Positions 24,661 to 34,117 of a DNA stretch of 53,161 nt are shown one piece after another. The notes under the pieces are model-generated. The model saw only the letters and a program-made list of their open reading frames with translations. It did not search any database and was not told where the DNA came from. Position 1 is the stretch's first letter. Each line of letters starts with the position of its first letter. Source of the DNA: Saprospira grandis (GTDB lineage: Bacteria > Bacteroidota > Bacteroidia > Chitinophagales > Saprospiraceae); contig NZ_CP110855.1 in assembly GCF_027594745.1 (NCBI RefSeq), positions 1-53,161 of the forward strand. Reading direction: 5' to 3'. Both the position numbers and the translations under genes were made by a program.

Positions 24661-25740
24661 ATGCAAAAGAAAGCGGCTAGCGGAATGGATATCAATTTGG
24701 GCAATTCCTGTTCTCAGGATGCCTATGCTTGGGCCAAAAAGACCTTTGTGCAAAGGGCAGGAAAGGCCGGGGCTTTGGCGCCCAATTTGGAAGGCGGATT
24801 TTCGAATCTGCTCTTATTTAGCCAAGAGCGAATTGGCATTGCTTCGGATGGAATCGGGACCAAAATTGAGTTGGCCGAAAGAAGCAAAAAATACGATACT
24901 TTGGGTTTTGATTTGTTGGCCATGGTGGCCGATGATTTGGCTACAGCAGGCTTTGAACCCACCAACTTATCCAATATTATTGATGTAGATCATTTGGACC
25001 AAGCGGTCATCAATGAGCTGATGAAAGGCTTGTCGGAAGCCTGTGCATTTACGGGCGTGAGCATCACGGGAGGCGAAATTGCCGAATTGGGCAATCGCAT
25101 TTCGGGCTATGGCGAGGGGATGCACTTCAACTGGTGTTCTACGGCCATTGGGCATTTGCCCTCGCAATTGGCCCAGCCCATAGATGGCAGCCAAATAGAA
25201 GAGGGACAAGTTGTTGTGGCCGTCAAGAGCCGTGGATTTAGAAGCAATGGCTTTTCGCTGATTAGGCGAATCATGGAAAAAAACTTTGGTCCAGATTGGC
25301 AGCATGCGCCCTATGATGAAACTTGCAGTTGGGGCGAAAAACTGTTAACGCCCTCGCTGATCTGTGCCCCACTCATCAACAAATGGTTAAGCCATGATAT
25401 TTTGCCCAGCGGCTTGGTCCATATTACAGGCGGCGGCATAGCCGACAACTTCAGGCGTTTGCTTAAGCGAAAAAATAAGGGGGCTCGTCTAGAAAATCTC
25501 TTTGCGCCCTTGCCAATGATGAAAAAAGTCATGAGCTTAGGGGAAATTACCTTAGAAGACGCCTACTTATACTGGAACATGGGAAATGCCTTTTTAGCCG
25601 TTTTGCCAGCCGAGCAGTTAGATGCTGCTTTAGCATTGGCCCAAGATACTCCTTATCAGCTAGTTCGAGCGGGAGAAATTACGGCTACACCCAATATTCA
25701 GATTGTCTTGGAGGAAAAAACATTGAACTACAATTTCTAA
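24661..25740 (+). CDS. purM: Phosphoribosylformylglycinamidine cyclo-ligase (AIR synthetase)
   Basis: 359 residues. ATP-dependent ring closure of FGAM to AIR (step 5 of purine synthesis). Signatures: ASDGIGTKIELAERSKKYDT, MVADDLATAGFEPTNLSNII, SITGGEIAE, HITGGGIADNFRR and the GEITATPNIQI end. Length is slightly above bacterial PurM (about 345). First gene of the one-directional purine cluster. A terminator hairpin stands between it and purL, so expression of the downstream genes may depend on read-through or a separate promoter. Confidence 0.95.
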   Translation: MQKKAASGMDINLGNSCSQDAYAWAKKTFVQRAGKAGALAPNLEGGFSNLLLFSQERIGIASDGIGTKIELAERSKKYDTLGFDLLAMVADDLATAGFEPTNLSNIIDVDHLDQAVINELMKGLSEACAFTGVSITGGEIAELGNRISGYGEGMHFNWCSTAIGHLPSQLAQPIDGSQIEEGQVVVAVKSRGFRSNGFSLIRRIMEKNFGPDWQHAPYDETCSWGEKLLTPSLICAPLINKWLSHDILPSGLVHITGGGIADNFRRLLKRKNKGARLENLFAPLPMMKKVMSLGEITLEDAYLYWNMGNAFLAVLPAEQLDAALALAQDTPYQLVRAGEITATPNIQIVLEEKTLNYNF

Positions 25741-25747
25741 GCATAGA

Positions 25748-25778
25748 AAAGACTGCCCAAATTGGGCAGTCTTTTTTT
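25748..25778 (+). terminator. Terminator/attenuator between purM and purL
   Basis: Stem GACTGCCCAA / TTGGGCAGTC followed by TTTTTTT. It ends about 22 bp before the purL ATG, inside an otherwise co-directional cluster. Confidence 0.85.
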
Positions 25779-25800
25779 GTTGGACCAGATACCTAATTTA

Positions 25801-28800
25801 ATGAGCAACTACCCACATATATTCCGTTATCTGCGCCCCGATTTAGCCGATTGGCAGGGCCAGAAGATTGTGCAAGCAGCAGAGCTACATTTGGGCCTTA
25901 AAACGGGCGAAATTCGTTTGGTTCAGCTCTTTTCTTTGGCCGAAGAGGCCCAAGAAGAGCAGCTATTGGCCTTTGCAGAGGCTTGTATCCAAGATCCTTT
26001 GACGGACCAAATTGAGATCAATCAATTAAACTGGCCCAGAGGTTTTGCCTCGGCGGTGGCCATTGCCCAATTGCCTGGCGTTACAGATGATGAGGGCCGC
26101 TCGGCCCAAATGGCCTGGGCCGATTTCTTCAATTTGCCCTTTGAGCCAGAAGAACAACGCATTTTTAGCCAAACCATCTATCTCATAGAAAAGGATTTGA
26201 GCGCCGAAGAGCTCAAGGCTTTGGCCCAGCGCCTCTTGGGCAACCCACTAATTCATCATTTTAGCTATTTCAAGGCCCAAGAAGGCGGTTTTGATCGCCC
26301 TTTTTATGTTCCCAAAGTGCAAATACAAGCCAATAAAGAGCGTCAACTGATTGATTTGGCCCCTTTGAGTGATGAAGAGCTGTTGCAACTGTCTAAAGAA
26401 ATGGTTTTGGCCCTCAATTTAGCCGAAATGCAAGCCATTAGAGACTATTATGGCAGCGAGGCGGTCCAAACATTTAGAGCAACCAAAGGCTTGCCCGCTC
26501 AACCAACCGACTGCGAGCTAGAAGTACTGGCCCAAACTTGGTCCGAGCACTGCAAACACAAGGAATTTAATGCCCTGATTCACTATAAAAACCTAGAAAC
26601 TGGCGAAGAGCAAGAGATTCATTCGCTTTTTAAGACCTTTATCAAAGGGGCTACCGATAATGTGGCCGCTTCTTTGGCCGAAAAAGGTAATGATTGGCTG
26701 GTTAAGGTGTTTTCTGATAATGCTGGAGTGGTTAAAGCTACGGATAAACATCTGTTTGTCTGGAAAGTAGAAACGCATAACTCGCCTTCTGCGCTTGACC
26801 CTTATGGTGGAGCGATTACGGGCATTTTGGGGAACAATCGCGACCCACTAGGAACGGGAGTTGGGGGCGCTCAACTGCTATTTAATACGAATGTCCTTTG
26901 TTTTGGCCCACCCAACTACAACAAAACCCTACTCAAGGGCCAATTGCACCCCCGCCAAATCATGGAAGGGGTGGTTTCGGGGATCGAAGATGGTGGAAAT
27001 AAGTCGGGCGTGCCCACAGTCAACGGCTCAATTGTCTTTGATGAACGCTATAGCGGCAAACCTTTGGTCTATTGTGGTACTGCGGGCATTATGCCTTACG
27101 ATTATTTGGGCAAAAATAGCTGGGAAAAACCAATTGATGCGAATGATCGCATCATTATGGCCGGCGGTAGAGTGGGCAAAGACGGCATTCATGGCGCAAC
27201 CTTCTCTTCTATCGAGATTGATGAGCATTCGCCTATGTCAGCGGTCCAAATTGGTAGCCCCATCACCCAAAAAATGCTTTACGATTTTATGCGGGTGGCC
27301 ACGGCTCAAGGACTCATTAAATGTAGTACGGATAATGGCGCAGGGGGACTCTCTTCTTCGGTGGGCGAACTGGCCGAAATTAGCGGCGGGGCTTTGGTCC
27401 AATTGGAAAAAGTGCCGCTAAAATATGCAGGTCTTCGCCCCTGGGAAATCTTTGTCTCTGAGTCGCAAGAACGCATGACTTTAGTGGTGGAAACAGAAAA
27501 ATGGCCCGCCTTAAAAGCGCTCGCGCAACAATATGAAGTAGAGCTCTCCGATATTGGCTATTTCACCAATGATGGCTACCTAGATATTCGCTATGAAGAG
27601 GAACAAATTGCCTTGTTGAGTATGCAGTTTTTGCATGAAGGTGTTCCCCAAAAAGAAATGTGGGCCGAATGGAAAAAACCAGAACTCCAAGAGCCAGAGC
27701 TTCCCAAAAACTTAGATTACAACCAACTGCTCCTAGACCTGATGAGCAGCCTAAATATTTGCTCTAGAGAAAGTATTATCCGCCAATATGACCATGAGGT
27801 CAAAGGCAAAACAATTCTCAAGCCGCTGATGGGCGCCAAGGGTAAAGCCCCTCAAGATGCGGCCGTTCTCCGCTTTGATTTCTCTGATTATCAGGGGGTG
27901 GCCGTCTCTAATGGCATTATTCCCCGCTATGGCGATATTGATGCCTACCAGATGTCGGCCAGCGCCTTTGATGAGGCGATTCGCCAAATTATTTCGGTGG
28001 GTGGCCGCCTACCCAATATGACAGAAAACGATGATATTTTCTGGTCCATTAACGATAATTTTTGTGTTCCCGATTCAGAGTTTCATCCCGAACATAATCC
28101 AGATGGCAAACTCAAACTCGCCAAATTGGTGCAGATGTGCCAAGCCCTTTATGATATGGCCAGCTTTTTCGATACCCCCCTCACTTCGGGCAAGGATAGC
28201 ATGAAAAACGACTTTAAGGCAGAGGGCCAAAAGATTTCGGTCCCGCCCACTATTCTCTATTCTTTTACGGCCAAAATGAAGGATGTTCGCCAGAGCATTA
28301 GCGCAGAATTTAAAATGCCTGGCGACCTGATTTATCAATTGGGTACTACTTATAATGAATTGGGTGCCTCTGAGTTTTATCAGCTATTTGGCGAGTTGGG
28401 CGCTAATGTTCCTAAGGTCCGAAAAGAAGCCGCCAAAGCCCTTTATCTCAAGGTTATGCAGGCTAATGAAGCTAAGTTGATCGCCTCTAGCCACGATTTA
28501 TCCGATGGCGGCCTAGCCGTTGCCTTGGCCGAGTCTTGTTTCGGTGGCGATTTGGGCGCCAATATTCAATTGGATCAATTGGGCGATTTGACGGCCTGGC
28601 AACTGCTGTTTTCCGAGTCAAATTCTCGCTTTTTGGTCTCTATCGCCCCCGAAAATCAAGCTGCTTTTGAAGAAATTATGGGCGATGCTGCCTTTTTCTT
28701 GGGCCAAGTGAGCAAAGACCAACAGTTGACGATCGAGCTCGGCCAAGAGAAACTGATCCAATTGAGCAATGAGCAGTTGGAAACCGCCTGGTCGCAAACG

Positions 28801-28812
28801 CTTTCTCTCTAA
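25801..28812 (+). CDS. purL: FGAM synthase, PurS-PurL part without glutaminase domain
   Basis: 1003 residues. ATP-dependent amination of FGAR to FGAM (step 4), using ammonia from PurQ. The N-terminus (about 1-200) resembles the PurS-like region of large PurL. Next come LAQTWSEHCKHKEFNALI and KVETHNSPSALDPYGGAITG, then two AIRS-like halves with DNGAGGLSSSVGELAE and ASSHDLSDGGLAVALAESC. It ends where the glutaminase domain of large PurL would start, and that domain is the next gene (purQ). The frame begins upstream at a TTG (25762) that lies in the terminator hairpin; ATG 25801 is the sensible start. Confidence 0.95.
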   Translation: MSNYPHIFRYLRPDLADWQGQKIVQAAELHLGLKTGEIRLVQLFSLAEEAQEEQLLAFAEACIQDPLTDQIEINQLNWPRGFASAVAIAQLPGVTDDEGRSAQMAWADFFNLPFEPEEQRIFSQTIYLIEKDLSAEELKALAQRLLGNPLIHHFSYFKAQEGGFDRPFYVPKVQIQANKERQLIDLAPLSDEELLQLSKEMVLALNLAEMQAIRDYYGSEAVQTFRATKGLPAQPTDCELEVLAQTWSEHCKHKEFNALIHYKNLETGEEQEIHSLFKTFIKGATDNVAASLAEKGNDWLVKVFSDNAGVVKATDKHLFVWKVETHNSPSALDPYGGAITGILGNNRDPLGTGVGGAQLLFNTNVLCFGPPNYNKTLLKGQLHPRQIMEGVVSGIEDGGNKSGVPTVNGSIVFDERYSGKPLVYCGTAGIMPYDYLGKNSWEKPIDANDRIIMAGGRVGKDGIHGATFSSIEIDEHSPMSAVQIGSPITQKMLYDFMRVATAQGLIKCSTDNGAGGLSSSVGELAEISGGALVQLEKVPLKYAGLRPWEIFVSESQERMTLVVETEKWPALKALAQQYEVELSDIGYFTNDGYLDIRYEEEQIALLSMQFLHEGVPQKEMWAEWKKPELQEPELPKNLDYNQLLLDLMSSLNICSRESIIRQYDHEVKGKTILKPLMGAKGKAPQDAAVLRFDFSDYQGVAVSNGIIPRYGDIDAYQMSASAFDEAIRQIISVGGRLPNMTENDDIFWSINDNFCVPDSEFHPEHNPDGKLKLAKLVQMCQALYDMASFFDTPLTSGKDSMKNDFKAEGQKISVPPTILYSFTAKMKDVRQSISAEFKMPGDLIYQLGTTYNELGASEFYQLFGELGANVPKVRKEAAKALYLKVMQANEAKLIASSHDLSDGGLAVALAESCFGGDLGANIQLDQLGDLTAWQLLFSESNSRFLVSIAPENQAAFEEIMGDAAFFLGQVSKDQQLTIELGQEKLIQLSNEQLETAWSQTLSL

Positions 28813-28841
28813 TTTCTGGACCTTATATTAAATAACTTATT

Positions 28842-29657
28842 ATGGTACAAGTTCTTGTGCTGACTGGCTTTGGGATTAACTGCGAAGAAGAAACCGCCGC
28901 CGCCTACCAAATGGCGGGCGCCCAAGCCCATATCCACCACTTTAATGAGGTCCTTGTAGAGGGCCACGATATTCACCAATATCAATTGATTCACTTCCCC
29001 GGCGGCTTCTCTTTCGGAGATGATCTGGCCTCGGGCAAAGTGATGGCCAATAAAATCCGATATAAAAAGCTTCCCAACGGCAATAGCCTGCTCGATGAGC
29101 TCAAAATTTTCCTCAATAATGGCCATTTTATTATGGGCATTTGCAATGGCTTCCAAATGTTGGTGCGCCTGGGCCTTTTGCCCAATACCCGCCTCAGTTT
29201 TGCCCAGCAATCTAGCCTTTTGCCCAATCTCTCTAGCCAATATGAGGACCGCTGGGTCTACTGTAAGGTCAATCCCGATTCCGAAAGCCCCTTCCTCAAA
29301 GGCATCGATATTATCCCACTGCCGGTCCGCCACGGAGAAGGCCGCCTCCTTTTTGGCGATGATACGCTCAAGCAGATTGTCCGCACAAAATCACTCAATT
29401 GCCTGAGCTATTGCCTAGAAAATGGCGACTTGGCCACTGAATACCCCGCTAATCCCAACGGCTCGGAGCTTTCTTGCGCTGGACTTTGCGACCCCACGGG
29501 CCAGGTGTTCGGCCTGATGCCCCATCCAGAAGCTTTTTTAAGCCTCTATAATCACCCAAATTGGCCCAAAATGAAACGCCAAAATCCCCAACTTTCCGAG
29601 GAGGGCTGGGGCCTGAAGTTTTTCAAAAATATTGTGCAACATATTCAAGCGAATTAA
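28842..29657 (+). CDS. purQ: FGAM synthase glutaminase subunit PurQ
   Basis: 271 residues, longer than the usual small PurQ (about 225). Class I glutamine amidotransferase: nucleophile Cys101 in GICNGFQML, His228/Glu230 in PHPEAF, and N-terminal VLTGFGINCEEETAAA with FPGGFSFGDDLASG, as in the C-terminal domain of large PurL. It lies 29 bp after purL. Together the two total 1274 residues, close to a single-chain large PurL (about 1295 in E. coli), suggesting a split of that type. Confidence 0.95.
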   Translation: MVQVLVLTGFGINCEEETAAAYQMAGAQAHIHHFNEVLVEGHDIHQYQLIHFPGGFSFGDDLASGKVMANKIRYKKLPNGNSLLDELKIFLNNGHFIMGICNGFQMLVRLGLLPNTRLSFAQQSSLLPNLSSQYEDRWVYCKVNPDSESPFLKGIDIIPLPVRHGEGRLLFGDDTLKQIVRTKSLNCLSYCLENGDLATEYPANPNGSELSCAGLCDPTGQVFGLMPHPEAFLSLYNHPNWPKMKRQNPQLSEEGWGLKFFKNIVQHIQAN

Positions 29658-29660
29658 GAT

Positions 29661-29779
29661 TTGGGGCCTCCGCAGCAAAGCTGCGGCGCTACGTTTCAGG
29701 GCTCGCAGGTCTGCTCGGCCCTTCGCCAGCAAAGCTGGCTCGGTCTGGCCTGACGGCCCCCCTTGCACATCGCTAGGCC
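29661..29779 (+). repeat. GC-rich modular repeat, copy 14
   Basis: Forward A-type copy 3 bp after the purQ stop. Hairpins CCGCAGC-AAA-GCTGCGG, GCCAGC-AAA-GCTGGC and GGCC-TGAC-GGCC. A further stem GCGGGCGC-TTT-GCGCCCTGC follows at about 29780-29800. Confidence 0.87.
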
Positions 29780-29855
29780 TGCGGGCGCTTTGCGCCCTGC
29801 TATACTCAGTAATGGACCACTAATTTTTCTCTCACTTTTCTCTCAATTGCTTCTT

Positions 29856-31457
29856 ATGCAGCTTCGCAAAATTAAAAGAGCTCTTCTCTCTGTTTCCGAT
29901 AAGTCGAATTTGATTCCCTTGGCCCAAGGCCTGCACGATTTAGGCGTTGAACTGATTTCTACGGGTGGCACAGGCCGAGCCCTCCAAGAGGCCCAAATTC
30001 CCTATACTGATATTCAAGCCGTCACGGGAAATCCAGAAGCCTTTGGCGGCCGAATGAAAACGATTTCTTTCCAAATTGGCTCGGCCCTTTTGTTCGATCG
30101 GGAACGCGATGCCCAAGAGGCCCAAAACCTAAATATTGAGGGCATTGATTTGGTGGTTTGCAATCTCTACCCCTTCCAAAAGGTCCAAGAAGCTGGGGCC
30201 GATTTCCCCAGCCTAATCGAAAATATTGACATTGGTGGACCGACGATGATTAGAGCCGCCGCCAAAAACTTTAAGGATGTGGCCGTTTTGGTCCAAGCTA
30301 GCGATTATGAAGGCTTTTTGGCCGAGCTCCAAAGCCAAAATGGACAAACAAGCCTGGCCCTCCGCCAACAGTTGATGGCCAAAGCCTTCAACCATACGGC
30401 CGATTATGATGCCCGCATTGCTATGCGCATGGATGAAGAGTTGGGCAAAAAGAGCCTCCGCCTCAGCTTTAAACAAGGCCGCTCTTTGCGCTATGGCGAA
30501 AATAGCCATCAAGCCGCCGACTTTTACCGAGAAAATAGCTCGACCCTCAGCTTGGCCGATATTCGAATTTTGCATGGCAAGGCCCTTTCTTATAATAACC
30601 TTTTGGATGTGCAAGGCGCAGTGGATGCCGTTCAGGGATTAGGTGGACAAGCGGTGGCCGTGGTCAAACATAGCAATCCTTGTGGCCTGGCCAAAAGTAT
30701 GGACCAAAGAGCAGCCCTAGAAGCTGCTTGGTCTGGCGACCCCATTTCTGCTTTTGGCTCTATCATCGCCTTCAATCAACCTTTGGAGCTCAAAACTGCC
30801 GAGTTTTTTCAATTAGATGCGGAGGACCGCAGCCAACGCAAGTTTGTAGAGGTGGTTATTGCCCCCAAAATCACGGCTGAAGCGCTAGAATACTTGCAGC
30901 AGCACAAAAACTTGCGGGTTTTAGAGCTCGATATTGCTGGCCTTGAAAAGGCTGTAGATTATCGCTATCTCTCTGGCAGTTTATTGGTCCAAGAAGCGGA
31001 CCTAGCCCTATACAAGCAACAAGAATCGGTCACGGCCCGCCCATTTCCTAGCGATGAAGCGGCCAAAGGCTTAGTTGAATTTAGTTTGCAGGCCATCAAG
31101 AGCATAAAATCTAATGCGATTGTGCTGGTCCAAGCGGTCAATCAACAGCAGTACCGCATTTTGGGTATGGGCGCAGGACAGCCCAACCGCCTAGTCGCCA
31201 CTAAACTAGCTATTGAAAAGGCCAAAGAAAACTTGAAAAGAGAAGGCGCAGAAGATATAGCCAGCGTTTTGGGCCAATGCTACCTCGTTTCCGATGCCTT
31301 TTTCCCTTTTGCCGATAATGTAGAACTAGCCACCCAAGCAGGCATCCGCCATATTTTGCAGCCCGGCGGCTCTATTCGAGATAAATCGGTAATTGCCGCC
31401 TGCGATCAGGCCGATATTGCCATGTTATTTACTGGATTGCGTCATTTTAAGCATTAA
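29856..31457 (+). CDS. purH: AICAR transformylase / IMP cyclohydrolase
   Basis: 533 residues (E. coli 529). Last two steps to IMP: formyl transfer to AICAR and ring closure. The N-terminal IMP cyclohydrolase (MGS-like) domain starts IKRALLSVSDKSNLIPLAQ with LISTGGTGRALQEAQIPY. The C-terminal transformylase domain has the catalytic KHSNPCG (about 271-277), SAFGSIIAFN and SIRDKSVIAACDQADIAM. The frame is open upstream through the GC-rich repeat, but ATG 29856 matches the conserved start. Confidence 0.96.
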   Translation: MQLRKIKRALLSVSDKSNLIPLAQGLHDLGVELISTGGTGRALQEAQIPYTDIQAVTGNPEAFGGRMKTISFQIGSALLFDRERDAQEAQNLNIEGIDLVVCNLYPFQKVQEAGADFPSLIENIDIGGPTMIRAAAKNFKDVAVLVQASDYEGFLAELQSQNGQTSLALRQQLMAKAFNHTADYDARIAMRMDEELGKKSLRLSFKQGRSLRYGENSHQAADFYRENSSTLSLADIRILHGKALSYNNLLDVQGAVDAVQGLGGQAVAVVKHSNPCGLAKSMDQRAALEAAWSGDPISAFGSIIAFNQPLELKTAEFFQLDAEDRSQRKFVEVVIAPKITAEALEYLQQHKNLRVLELDIAGLEKAVDYRYLSGSLLVQEADLALYKQQESVTARPFPSDEAAKGLVEFSLQAIKSIKSNAIVLVQAVNQQQYRILGMGAGQPNRLVATKLAIEKAKENLKREGAEDIASVLGQCYLVSDAFFPFADNVELATQAGIRHILQPGGSIRDKSVIAACDQADIAMLFTGLRHFKH

Positions 31458-31494
31458 ATGGTCCATTTGCGTTTGGAAGCGGGCGCAGCCCGCT

Positions 31495-31616
31495 GGCCTA
31501 GCGATGTGAAGGGGTGGCCCCTAGGGCCAGACCGAGGCGGCAAAGCCGCTGAAGGACCGAGCGAATAGCGAGCCCCGCAACGTAGCGCCGCAGCTTTGCT
31601 GCGGAGGCCCCAAAAA
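31495..31616 (-). repeat. GC-rich modular repeat, copy 15
   Basis: Reverse A-type copy between purH and purC, preceded by GCGGGC-GCA-GCCCGC. Internal stems GGCC-CCTA-GGGCC, GGCGGC-AAA-GCCGC and GCCGCAGC-TTT-GCTGCGG. It ends 17 bp before the purC ATG. Confidence 0.86.
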
Positions 31617-31633
31617 ACAAAACAGTCATCAAT

Positions 31634-32569
31634 ATGCAGCAAATAAAAAAACTGAGCATCAGCGGATTGCCGCTTTTGCATTCGGGAAAAGTTCGGGATA
31701 GTTTTGGGGTAGATGAGCAACGGCGTTTGATTGCTTTGAGTGATCGAATTTCTGCTTTTAATCTGAAAATCAAGACGGCAATTCCAGAAAAAGGGGCCAT
31801 ACTAAATAGCCTTGCCAACTTTTGGATGCAGCAAACGCAGCAGATTATTCCCAATCATTTTTTGGCCCAAATTGACCCTAATTTGACCTTGGTCAAAGAG
31901 GCCAAAAGCTTCAAAATTGAGTTGGTGGTCCGCGCCTATTTGACGGGCTCCATTTGGCGAGCTTATGCGAAGGGCAAACGCCTATTTTCGGGCCTAAAAT
32001 TGCCCGATGGCTTGCGCAAAAATCAGGCTTTTGAGCAGCCGATTTTAACGCCTACGGCCAAAACGGAAAATGATGAGGAAATGAGTCCAGCCGAAATCAT
32101 TGCCGCAGGCTTGGCTACTGCTGATGAATGGAATTATTTGGCCGAAAAAGCCTTAGCGCTTTTTGCTTTTGGGCAAAAATATTTGGCCCAAAAAGGCATT
32201 TTGCTGGTCGATACCAAATATGAATTTGGCAAAATTGGCGATCAAATCATTTTGATTGATGAGATTCACACCCCTGATTCCTCTCGATTTTGGCGACAGG
32301 CCGATTATGAAAAAGATCCCTTGATCGTCGAGCAGCTTGATAAGGAATTTTTGCGGCAATGGATGTTGGCCAATAAAATTGAGGGCCAATTGCCTCAAGA
32401 ACTACCCGAATCAGTCGCCCAAGAAACCAGTCGCCGCTATCGTGAAATTTATGAGTGTATTGTAGGCGAAAAATGGTCGCCCTCAAGCGAAGAACCGGCC
32501 CAAAGAATGGCCAAAAATCTATTAAAAGCTGGCTTAGTGGAGCAGCTTCCCACCGTAGAATTAAAATAA
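31634..32569 (+). CDS. purC: SAICAR synthetase
   Basis: 311 residues. Condenses CAIR with aspartate (step 7). The N-terminal HSGKVRDSF and IALSDRISAF, then VRAYLTGSIWRAY, ILLVDTKYEFGKIG (about 194-207) and DEIHTPDSSRFW identify it. The length corresponds to the longer, yeast ADE1-like group rather than the short bacterial form (about 237). Its substrate CAIR requires PurE/PurK, which are not encoded in this window. purB follows after only 3 bp. Confidence 0.96.
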   Translation: MQQIKKLSISGLPLLHSGKVRDSFGVDEQRRLIALSDRISAFNLKIKTAIPEKGAILNSLANFWMQQTQQIIPNHFLAQIDPNLTLVKEAKSFKIELVVRAYLTGSIWRAYAKGKRLFSGLKLPDGLRKNQAFEQPILTPTAKTENDEEMSPAEIIAAGLATADEWNYLAEKALALFAFGQKYLAQKGILLVDTKYEFGKIGDQIILIDEIHTPDSSRFWRQADYEKDPLIVEQLDKEFLRQWMLANKIEGQLPQELPESVAQETSRRYREIYECIVGEKWSPSSEEPAQRMAKNLLKAGLVEQLPTVELK

Positions 32570-32572
32570 ACT

Positions 32573-33937
32573 ATGAATCATAAAGCGATCTCTCCTTTAG
32601 ATGGGCGCTATGCCCGAAAACTGCCTCAACATGGCGACTATTTTTCTGAATTTGCCCTGATGTACAATCGCTGCAAACTAGAATTGCGCTATGCTTTGGC
32701 CCTAGATAAATTGGGTATTTTTCCCGCACTTTCTGCCCAAGAGCGGCAGCGACTAGAAGCCCTCATCGAGCATTTTTCAGAAGAAGATTATCAGGCCATC
32801 AAAGCCATTGAGCAAAAAACAATGCATGATGTCAAGGCTTGCGAAATCTTCTTGCGAGAGAAAACCCAGATCAGTCAGGACCAACTTTTTCATTTTGCCC
32901 TGACTTCTGAGGATGCCAATAATATGGCCTACAATTACATGCTCAAAGGCTATTTGGAAGAGGTCCAATTGCCTCAAATTGAGCAACTTTTGCACAAACT
33001 CATGCAATTGGCCGAAGATTGGAAAAGCATCCCTTTTCCCACAAAAACCCATGGACAAAAAGCTTCGCCTTCTACGGTGGGCAAAGAGTTGGCGGTTTAT
33101 ATCAATCGCATCGCTCGGGTTTATGAAAAGCTGAAAAATCATCGCTTTTATGCCAAATTGAGCGGGGCTGTGGGCAATTATTCGGCGATGTTGGCCGCTT
33201 TTCCAGAGGTGGATTGGCTAGATTTTGCCCAAAATTTCTTGGCCCAAGAAGGCTTTGCATTGAACTTGGCCACCACTCAAATTGAGGATCATGATAGCTG
33301 GGCCGAGTACTTCGATCTCAGTCGCCGCCTCAACAATATCGTCATGGACCTAGATGTCGATTGCTGGCTCTATATTTCTTATGAGCTTTTTTATGAGCGC
33401 AGTAAGGCTGGCGAGGTCGGCTCTTCGACCATGCCACATAAGGTCAACCCGATCAATTTCGAAAATAGCGAGGGCAATATGATGCTCTCTAATGGCCTAT
33501 TGACGGTGCTTTCCGATAAACTTTGCCGCTCCAGAATGCAGCGAGATCTTTCCGACTCTACGGTGGAGCGCAATATGGGCGTGGCCTTGGCCCATGCCTA
33601 TATGGCCATCGGCGAGACCTTGAGAGGGCTGAATAAATTGGCCGTAAATGAGGCCCAATGCGCGGCCGTTTTGGACCAAAGTCCAGAGCTTTTGGCCGAG
33701 CCCATCCAAACCATTCTCAAAATTGCTGGCGTAGAAGATCCTTATAATCTCCTCAAGGCCGCTTCTCGAGGCAAAAAACCCACCCTAAACAGCCTTTTTG
33801 CCTTGGTGGACGGACTCGATATTTCTGAAGAGATTAAAAACCGCTGTAAGGCGTTGCGTCCGCATACTTATGTAGGCGATGCGGTTCGCATTTGTGAGCT
33901 CGTTTTGGAACAAACGCAGGCGCTTTTGAAGCAGTAG
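32573..33937 (+). CDS. purB: Adenylosuccinate lyase
   Basis: 454 residues (E. coli 456). Releases fumarate from SAICAR (step 8) and from adenylosuccinate. N-terminal ISPLDGRYARKLPQ, the HDVKACEIFLRE segment, the conserved TKTHGQKASPSTVGKE and the fumarase-superfamily signature loop GSSTMPHKVNPINFENSEGN (about 283-302) are all present. It starts 3 bp after purC, so the pair is translationally close. A GC-rich repeat begins 3 bp after the stop. Confidence 0.96.
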   Translation: MNHKAISPLDGRYARKLPQHGDYFSEFALMYNRCKLELRYALALDKLGIFPALSAQERQRLEALIEHFSEEDYQAIKAIEQKTMHDVKACEIFLREKTQISQDQLFHFALTSEDANNMAYNYMLKGYLEEVQLPQIEQLLHKLMQLAEDWKSIPFPTKTHGQKASPSTVGKELAVYINRIARVYEKLKNHRFYAKLSGAVGNYSAMLAAFPEVDWLDFAQNFLAQEGFALNLATTQIEDHDSWAEYFDLSRRLNNIVMDLDVDCWLYISYELFYERSKAGEVGSSTMPHKVNPINFENSEGNMMLSNGLLTVLSDKLCRSRMQRDLSDSTVERNMGVALAHAYMAIGETLRGLNKLAVNEAQCAAVLDQSPELLAEPIQTILKIAGVEDPYNLLKAASRGKKPTLNSLFALVDGLDISEEIKNRCKALRPHTYVGDAVRICELVLEQTQALLKQ

Positions 33938-33940
33938 GAC

Positions 33941-34076
33941 TTGGGGCTGCCCCGCCCCTTGGGCGGGTCGGGCCATTTCGCAGCTCGCTGTTCGCTCGGC
34001 CCTGCAGGCTTTTTCGCTTCGCTACAAAAGCCTTTGGTCTGCCGCCTTCGGCGGCCCTGCTACAGCCCCTCAGCCA
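33941..34076 (+). repeat. GC-rich modular repeat, copy 16 (B variant)
   Basis: Forward copy after purB: TTGGGGCTGCCCCGCCC-CTT-GGGCGGG, GCTCGCTGTTCGCTCGGC as the central block and GCCGCC-TTC-GGCGGC. It ends CAGCCCCTCAGCC, like B copies shortened before the CTGTGGGT hairpin. Confidence 0.82.
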
Positions 34077-34117
34077 AATTTCATTCTCTAAACGACATTG
34101 ATAAATATTCTTGATCT

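Noticed and set aside
25762..25800. TTG-initiated N-terminal extension of purL
   Set aside because: It would translate half of the terminator hairpin; ATG 25801 gives the normal start.
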